Origin: Nocardioides cynanchi
GTDB lineage: Bacteria; Actinomycetota; Actinomycetes; Propionibacteriales; Nocardioidaceae
Assembly (NCBI RefSeq): GCF_008761635.1
Contig: NZ_CP044344.1
Coordinates: 1,860,001-1,924,000 of the forward strand
Direction of reading: 5' to 3'
DNA length: 64,000 bases
The position numbers and the translations under genes are program-made. A model generated the notes under the pieces. It saw only the letters and a list, made by a program, of their open reading frames with translations, was not told where the DNA came from and ran no database searches. How positions within the stretch are numbered: the stretch's first letter is position 1; the number at the start of each line of letters is the position of its first letter. Shown one piece after another: positions 59,575 through 64,000 of this stretch.

Positions 59575-59904
59575 CTACGCGGCTTGCTCGTTCTTGCGGG
59601 GCCGGCCGCGTGGCCGCTTGCGGGGGATCACCACTCCTTGCAGGAACAGCTCTCCGCCCCAAACGCCCCAGGGCTCCCGTCGGTCGAGAGCACCGGTGAG
59701 GCAGAGGTCGCGCACCGGGCAGTCCCGGCACAGGGCCTTGGCGAACTCGACGTCGGCCGGAGACTCGGCGAACCACAGGTCCGAGTCGTTGACTCGGCAC
59801 GGAAGCAGCTCTTCGGGCTCCTGGTCAGCCGCGTCGTGGAGTCCGCCGAGGCTTGCAGGGAGCTCGGTGGTCACGTCTCGGCGGTCGAGGACAGTGATGG
59901 TCAT
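59575..59904 (-). CDS. whiB7: WhiB7-type Fe-S transcriptional regulator
   Basis: A 109-residue protein; AAGGAGGTGACAGAC before ATG 59904 fixes the start. Four cysteines bind a 4Fe-4S cluster (LPCRVNDSDLWF, ALCRDCPVRDLC), followed by the GVWGG turn and a C-terminal AT-hook (RPRGRPRKN), which marks the WhiB7 subgroup. WhiB7 works with the main sigma factor and activates antibiotic-resistance genes when translation is inhibited. Its long leader with an upstream ORF and attenuator is described separately. Confidence 0.93.
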   Translation of the reverse strand: MTITVLDRRDVTTELPASLGGLHDAADQEPEELLPCRVNDSDLWFAESPADVEFAKALCRDCPVRDLCLTGALDRREPWGVWGGELFLQGVVIPRKRPRGRPRKNEQAA

Positions 59905-59954
59905 GTCTGTCACCTCCTTGTTGACCTGATCGCTGGTGGGTAAGTCGTGGAAAT

Positions 59955-59993
59955 CTAAAAAGGCCGCGGATCCCGGTGTCGGGTTCCGCGGCC
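59955..59993 (-). terminator. Attenuator in the whiB7 leader
   Basis: On the minus strand GGCCGCGG, CCCG / CGGG and CCGCGGCC form a long stem, followed directly by TTTTTAG. It is an intrinsic terminator between the upstream ORF and whiB7. Ribosome stalling on the upstream ORF is expected to prevent its folding and let whiB7 be transcribed. Confidence 0.8.
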
Positions 59994-60018
59994 TGGAGGC
60001 TGCCAGTGGCTGTTGTCG

Positions 60019-60228
60019 TCAACAGCCTGGTGGTCTCCAGGCACGGGTCCCCGGGAAGTCGCCCTTGGTCTCGAGCGCCATACCGCCGATGAGGCGGATG
60101 CGGGCGCACGTCGACACCGGGGCAACGGCGGAAGCCGGCACAGCCGTGAACGCGCCGACGGCGTGGCCATACGCGGGCATGCCGAAGGACGGGCTCTGAG
60201 CCGTCCGGATGTTGATGTTGCTGATCAC
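60019..60228 (-). CDS. whiB7 leader upstream ORF (69 residues)
   Basis: Starts at GTG 60228, seven bases after AAGGAGGTGG, the best Shine-Dalgarno in the region. The peptide begins VISNINIRTAQSPSFGMPAY and ends FPGTRAWRPPGC. It sits between the promoter (about 60310-60340) and the attenuator (59955-59993), as in the known whiB7 leaders of mycobacteria and streptomycetes. It is likely translated as a sensor of ribosome inhibition. The peptide itself may have no other function. Confidence 0.75.
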   Translation of the reverse strand: MISNINIRTAQSPSFGMPAYGHAVGAFTAVPASAVAPVSTCARIRLIGGMALETKGDFPGTRAWRPPGC

Positions 60229-60307
60229 GCGGGCCACCTCCTTCGGTGCGTCGGGCGCGGACCCAGCCACGGGTCCTGGTGCGCAGGTCTTCTGCTTCGT
60301 GACAGTC

Positions 60308-60342
60308 ACGGTAGCGGCGGTCCGTCGTAAGCGGCAAACCAT
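60308..60342 (-). promoter_or_regulatory. Candidate whiB7 promoter with AT-rich WhiB7 element
   Basis: On the minus strand a -35 box TTGCCG (60337-60332) and -10 box TACCGT (60313-60308) are 18 bases apart, and an AT-rich run (TAAAT) lies just upstream of the -35. WhiB7-dependent promoters carry such an AT-rich element, which the AT-hook contacts. Confidence 0.55.
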
Positions 60343-60376
60343 TTAGTGGGTATTTCTGGAGAAAGTTTCCGATCCG

Positions 60377-62446
60377 TTACCCGACCACGGTCAGCAGCGA
60401 CTCGGCGTACCGCTCGAGCTTGGCCGGACCGACTCCGTTGATGCGCAGCAGCGCGGCCGGCGACGTCGGCCGGTGCTCGGCGATCAGCTGCAGGGTCGCG
60501 TCGGTGAAGATCACGAAGGCCGGCACGCTCTCCTCGTCGGCGCGGGCCTTGCGCCAGGCGCGGAGTCGCTCGAACAGCTCCTCGTCGTACGACGCGGGGC
60601 AGCCCGAGCAGCGGCCGATCTTCTTCTCCGCGGCGCTCGACAGCGGGCGGCCGCACTCGCGGCAGTGGGCCGCGCGCCGCGACTTCGGACGGGCGGAGGC
60701 AGCACGGGCCTCCTGCGGCAGCAGGTCGGTCAGGAACCGCGAGGGCTGCCGGTTGCCCCGGCCGCCCGGGGTCCGGGCCGCGGCCCACGACACCTGGAGG
60801 TGCACGCGGGCCCGGGTCATGCCGACGTAGAGCAGGCGGCGCTCCTCCTCGATCTCGTCGGTGGTGGTCGCGTGGGTGATCGGCATGGTGCCGTCGTGCA
60901 TGCCGACCAGGAAGACGGCGTCCCACTCCAGGCCCTTGGCGGCGTGCAGCGTGGCCAGGGTGACCCCACCGGCCGCGGGAGCGTGCTGCTCGGTCGCGCG
61001 GCGGTCCAGATCGGCCACGAAACCGACCAGGTCGTCACCGGTGGACTCCTCGGCAAGGGCGACCAGGGCCTGGAGCGACTCCCAGCGGTCGCGCGTCTGG
61101 CCGCGGCTGGCCGGCGCCTCGGGCCCCCAGCCCATGCCCGCCAGCGTGGCCCGGACGGTGTCGACCAGCGTGTCTGCGTCACCCGGGTCGTGGTGGGCCG
61201 CACCGCGCAGCAGCGTCACCGCCTGCCGCACCTCGGGCCGCTCGAAGAACCGGGCGGCACCGCGCACGACGTAGGGGATGCCGCGGCTGGCCAGGGCCTC
61301 CTCGAAGGCCTCCGACTGGGCGTTGATCCGGAACAGCACCGCGACCTCCGCGGCCGGGGTGCCACCCGCGGTGAGGGCGTCGATCGCGGCGGCCACCGCC
61401 GTCGCCTCCGCGACCTCGTCGGCGGCGGGAGCGAACCGGACGGCCGGCCCGGGGCCTCGCTGGGCGCGGAGCTGCACGGCCCCGGAGTCGGAGCCGGCCA
61501 GCACGGCGTTGGCGGCCTGGACCACCTCGGGGCTCGACCGGTAGTTGCGGACCAGCTCGATCGAGGTGGCGCCGGGGAACTTGCGCGGGAAGTCGCGCAG
61601 GTAGGCCGCGTCCGCCCCGGCGAAGGAGTAGATCGTCTGGGCCGGGTCGCCGACCACGCAGAGCTCGTCGCGGCCGCCGAGCCACAGGTCGAGCAGGGCC
61701 GACTGGAGCGGTGAGACGTCCTGGAACTCGTCGACCACGAACCATTTGTACTGAGCGCGCACCTGGGCGGCCACCCGCTCCTCCTCGGCCAGCATGCCGG
61801 CGGTGAGCAGGAGGATGTCTTCCATGTCCATGCGGGCCTGGGATCGCTTGACCTCCTCGTAGCCACCGAAGAGCCGGCCGACGGTCTCGAGGTCGTGGCC
61901 GGCGATCTCGCGCCCGCGCGCCCCGGCCACCTCGGCGTAGTCGTCGGGGCCGACGTTGCTGACCTTGGCCCACTCGACCTCGGAGGCCAGGTCGCGCAGC
62001 AGGGTGCGGTCGGCCTGGATCCGGAGCCGGCGGGCGGCGGCGGCGAGCAGCGGCAGCTTGGACTCGGTCAGCGTCGGCAGCTCCCCGCCGTACGTCGTCG
62101 GCCAGAACCACCGCAGCTGGCGCAGCGCGGCGCTGTGGAACGTGCGCGCCTGGACCCCCGGGGCGCCGAGCGTGCGCAGCCGGCCACGCATCTCGCCGGC
62201 GGCGCGCGTGGTGAAGGTGACCGCGAGCACCTCGGTGGGCGCGTAGAGCCCCTCGGCGACGCCGTGCGCGATGCGGTGGGTGATCGCGCGGGTCTTGCCC
62301 GTGCCCGCGCCCGCCAGCACCCGGACGGGACCGCGCAGGGCCTCGGCCACCTGGCGCTGCTCGGGGTCGAGCGCAGCCAGCAGGTCGGGGGACGGAGGCA
62401 CGGCCGGGAACAACTCCTGAGCGGGTGGCGTTGGGATCTTCTGCAC
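60377..62446 (-). CDS. uvrD2: ATP-dependent DNA helicase UvrD2
   Basis: A 689-residue superfamily I helicase. Walker A VLAGAGTGKTRAITHRI, motif II VVDEFQDVSPLQSALLDLWL, GDPAQTIYSFAGAD and later motifs (LATLHAAKGLEWDAVFLVGM, RRLLYVGMTRARVHLQVSWA) are all present. A four-cysteine zinc-ribbon region (HCRECGRPLSSAAEKKIGRC, SGC) and an HRDC domain at the end (LIAEHRPTSPAALLRINGVG) identify UvrD2. It takes part in DNA repair or replication-linked unwinding; it is essential in mycobacteria. Confidence 0.94.
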   Translation of the reverse strand: MQKIPTPPAQELFPAVPPSPDLLAALDPEQRQVAEALRGPVRVLAGAGTGKTRAITHRIAHGVAEGLYAPTEVLAVTFTTRAAGEMRGRLRTLGAPGVQARTFHSAALRQLRWFWPTTYGGELPTLTESKLPLLAAAARRLRIQADRTLLRDLASEVEWAKVSNVGPDDYAEVAGARGREIAGHDLETVGRLFGGYEEVKRSQARMDMEDILLLTAGMLAEEERVAAQVRAQYKWFVVDEFQDVSPLQSALLDLWLGGRDELCVVGDPAQTIYSFAGADAAYLRDFPRKFPGATSIELVRNYRSSPEVVQAANAVLAGSDSGAVQLRAQRGPGPAVRFAPAADEVAEATAVAAAIDALTAGGTPAAEVAVLFRINAQSEAFEEALASRGIPYVVRGAARFFERPEVRQAVTLLRGAAHHDPGDADTLVDTVRATLAGMGWGPEAPASRGQTRDRWESLQALVALAEESTGDDLVGFVADLDRRATEQHAPAAGGVTLATLHAAKGLEWDAVFLVGMHDGTMPITHATTTDEIEEERRLLYVGMTRARVHLQVSWAAARTPGGRGNRQPSRFLTDLLPQEARAASARPKSRRAAHCRECGRPLSSAAEKKIGRCSGCPASYDEELFERLRAWRKARADEESVPAFVIFTDATLQLIAEHRPTSPAALLRINGVGPAKLERYAESLLTVVG

Positions 62447-62475
62447 ACATTAGACGTCGAAGGGGACAGCCTCAG

Positions 62476-62727
62476 ATGAGCGGCTCGGTCACGATGTACA
62501 GCACTCCGTGGTGCGGCTACTGCATGCGCCTGAAGGGCCAGATGGATCGCGAGGGCATCGCCTACGAGGTCGTCGACATCGAGCAGCACCCCGAGGCCGC
62601 CGAGATCGTCGAGCGCGTCAACGGCGGCAACCAGACGGTCCCGACCGTCGTTTTCGCCGACGGGTCAGCGCAGACCAACCCGTCGATCGCCCAGATCAAG
62701 GACAAGCTGGAGAGCCTCGTCGCCTGA
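62476..62727 (+). CDS. Mycoredoxin (glutaredoxin-like)
   Basis: An 83-residue thioredoxin-fold protein, MSGSVTMYSTPWCGYCMRLK. The active site CGYC is at residues 13-16, with the cis-proline region QTVPTVVFADGSAQTNPS. Mycoredoxins reduce mixed disulfides with mycothiol, the actinobacterial thiol. Divergent from uvrD2, as in mycobacterial genomes. Confidence 0.92.
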   Translation: MSGSVTMYSTPWCGYCMRLKGQMDREGIAYEVVDIEQHPEAAEIVERVNGGNQTVPTVVFADGSAQTNPSIAQIKDKLESLVA

Positions 62728-62751
62728 CGCTCGCGCCGGGCTCGCTCGCGC

Positions 62752-63666
62752 TCACCACGAGCCGGGCAGCGGCCCGCCGTACCAGTGCTCGACCAGCGAG
62801 CGCGAGATCGAGATACCGCCTGGCAGCACCAGGGCCCCGGCCTCGGCCTCGGCCGACATCTGGGCCCGGCTGAACCACCGCGCGTCCTGGATCTCCCGGC
62901 CGTCGACCGCGATCTCGGGTGAGGTCGCCCGACCCAGGAACCCCACCATCAGGCTGGCCGGCAACGGCCACGGCTGGTTGCCGAAGTAGGTCACCTCGCC
63001 GACGCGGACGCCGGTCTCCTCCGCCACCTCACGGCGTACGGCGTCCTCCAGGGTCTCGCCCGGCTCGAGGAACCCGGCCAGGGTCGAGTAACGGCCCTCC
63101 GGCCAGCTGTCCTGGCGGCCGAGCAGCAGCTGCTCGTCGGGGGTGCCGGGCTCGCCCTGGGAGATCGCCATGATCACGGCCGGGTCGGTGCGGGGGAACT
63201 GTCGCCGGTGGCACGACGTGCACTCCAGCTCGTGGCCGGCCATCCGCACCTCGAGGGTGCCGCCGCAGCGGGGGCAGTGACGCGTCGAGTGCAGCCACTC
63301 GGCCAGACCGAACGCGTGGAAGACCAGCGGGGCCTGCTCCACGGCGTCGGCGGCGAGGTGCGGCAGGAGCGCGCGGAGCCCGACCCAGCTCTCGGGCTCC
63401 CCCTCGGCGGTGGTCGGGTCCACGACCAGCGCGAACCAGACCCGGCCGTCCCGCTCCCCCAGCAGCACCCGCTCACCGCCCTGCGGCGCGGCGGCCGACG
63501 GCACCCAGCGCAGGGTGTCGTCCACGGGCCGCACCCGGGTGCCGGCGAACACCAGGACGCGGGTCTCCGGGTCGGCCCAGGCCGCGGCCAGCCACGCGTC
63601 GTCCGCGCGGCGTTCACCCACCCGTTCGTGGGGATGGGCGGCCAGCTCGATGTGCGGAAAGCTCAC
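62752..63666 (-). CDS. nudC: NAD(+) diphosphatase NudC
   Basis: A 304-residue protein. A zinc ribbon (HCPRCGGTLEVRMAGHELEC, TSCHRRQFPRTDP) is followed by the NUDIX box GFLEPGETLEDAVRREVAEE (then TG) and the NudC-specific SQPWPFPxS-like motif, here NQPWPLPASLM. It hydrolyses NAD(H) to NMN and AMP and can remove NAD caps from RNA. Usual neighbour of mycoredoxin and uvrD2. Confidence 0.93.
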   Translation of the reverse strand: MSFPHIELAAHPHERVGERRADDAWLAAAWADPETRVLVFAGTRVRPVDDTLRWVPSAAAPQGGERVLLGERDGRVWFALVVDPTTAEGEPESWVGLRALLPHLAADAVEQAPLVFHAFGLAEWLHSTRHCPRCGGTLEVRMAGHELECTSCHRRQFPRTDPAVIMAISQGEPGTPDEQLLLGRQDSWPEGRYSTLAGFLEPGETLEDAVRREVAEETGVRVGEVTYFGNQPWPLPASLMVGFLGRATSPEIAVDGREIQDARWFSRAQMSAEAEAGALVLPGGISISRSLVEHWYGGPLPGSW

Positions 63667-63802
63667 GTCGGCAGGCTATCCGCCGTACCGAGGCACGCGC
63701 CTCCGGTGGCGGCCGACCCATGGGCGCCACACAGCACCGGCACACGCACCTGACGGCGTCAGACCAGTATTCTCGGCCCTCCCGAGACACCGCTGGAGAC
63801 CG

Positions 63803-64000
63803 ATGACGAGCACGCGACGCCTGGTCGCCTACGTGCTGCCCGTGTTCAACGAGGCCGCAGGGATCGGCGCGTTCCACGACGCGCTGGTGGCAGCGACCGA
63901 CCAGCGACCGGACCTCGACTTCGAGTTCGTTTACATCGACGACGGCAGCCGCGACGCCTCGCTGGACCGGCTCATCGAGCTGCGCGCCACCGACAGCCGG
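63803..64000 (+). CDS. Family 2 glycosyltransferase (3' end outside window)
   Basis: The first 66 residues: RLVAYVLPVFNEAAGIGAFH is the GT-A nucleotide-sugar start, and DFEFVYIDDGSRDASLDRLI contains the DDGS motif. This is the dolichol-phosphate-mannose/ArnC-like type that loads sugars onto polyprenyl phosphate. GGAGACCG precedes the ATG. The frame is still open at the window end. Confidence 0.88.
   Translation, partial: MTSTRRLVAYVLPVFNEAAGIGAFHDALVAATDQRPDLDFEFVYIDDGSRDASLDRLIELRATDSR

Overview
High-GC actinobacterial chromosome, most like Nocardioides or a close relative (Propionibacteriales). The evidence is the gene content of the right flank: a UPF0182 membrane protein, a PPA1309-family protein, a Lon-like PDZ protease, a DUF2342 zinc metalloprotease, WhiB7, UvrD2, mycoredoxin and NudC. 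Strong GGAGG-type ribosome binding sites, many GTG starts and 4-base start/stop overlaps fit this too.

Layout. (1) 1-7264: chromosome with a partial cytochrome b subunit, an aldose 1-epimerase, and two mirror-image modules. Each module is a NarL-type sensor kinase and response regulator next to a divergent secreted allene-oxide-cyclase-barrel protein. (2) 7606-47638: a candidate genomic island of about 40 kb. Its right end is the 3' end of an initiator tRNA (tRNA-fMet), with an excisionase and tyrosine integrase just inside; its left end is an imperfect copy of the last 36 nt of that tRNA. (3) 47638-64000: conserved actinobacterial core genes.

Inside the island, the outer arms (about 8-19 kb and 42.5-46 kb) hold small unknown proteins, a toxin-antitoxin pair, many strong hairpins, two copies of a ~160-nt non-coding-looking element and paralogous mini-genes. 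The middle (20.0-37.5 kb) is a catabolic cluster with IS remnants on both sides (a broken IS3 transposase at 19.45 kb and a frameshifted IS110 transposase at 41.2 kb).

The catabolic cluster combines a flavin monooxygenase fused to cytochrome b5, a P450, a ferredoxin-type reductase, a Rieske-type protein lacking its catalytic iron ligands, an acetoacetate-decarboxylase-like enzyme, a glutamine-synthetase-like ligase, two class-I glutamine-amidotransferase-like hydrolases, a MarR regulator, the meta-cleavage trio hpaE-hpaD-hpaG, a luciferase-like oxidoreductase, an APC permease and an aromatic-amino-acid-type decarboxylase. Six copies of a 16-bp palindrome (consensus CGTTYGGNNCCRAACG) lie in the promoter regions, so the set looks like one MarR regulon. 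The best reading, an inference, is uptake and breakdown of an aromatic amine through a gamma-glutamylated intermediate, oxidation, and homoprotocatechuate-type ring cleavage.

Other highlights: a complete whiB7 leader (promoter, upstream ORF with a perfect Shine-Dalgarno, attenuator), a toxin gene with a leaderless promoter under a 21-bp palindrome, and a membrane-protein gene broken by a 17-bp tandem duplication.
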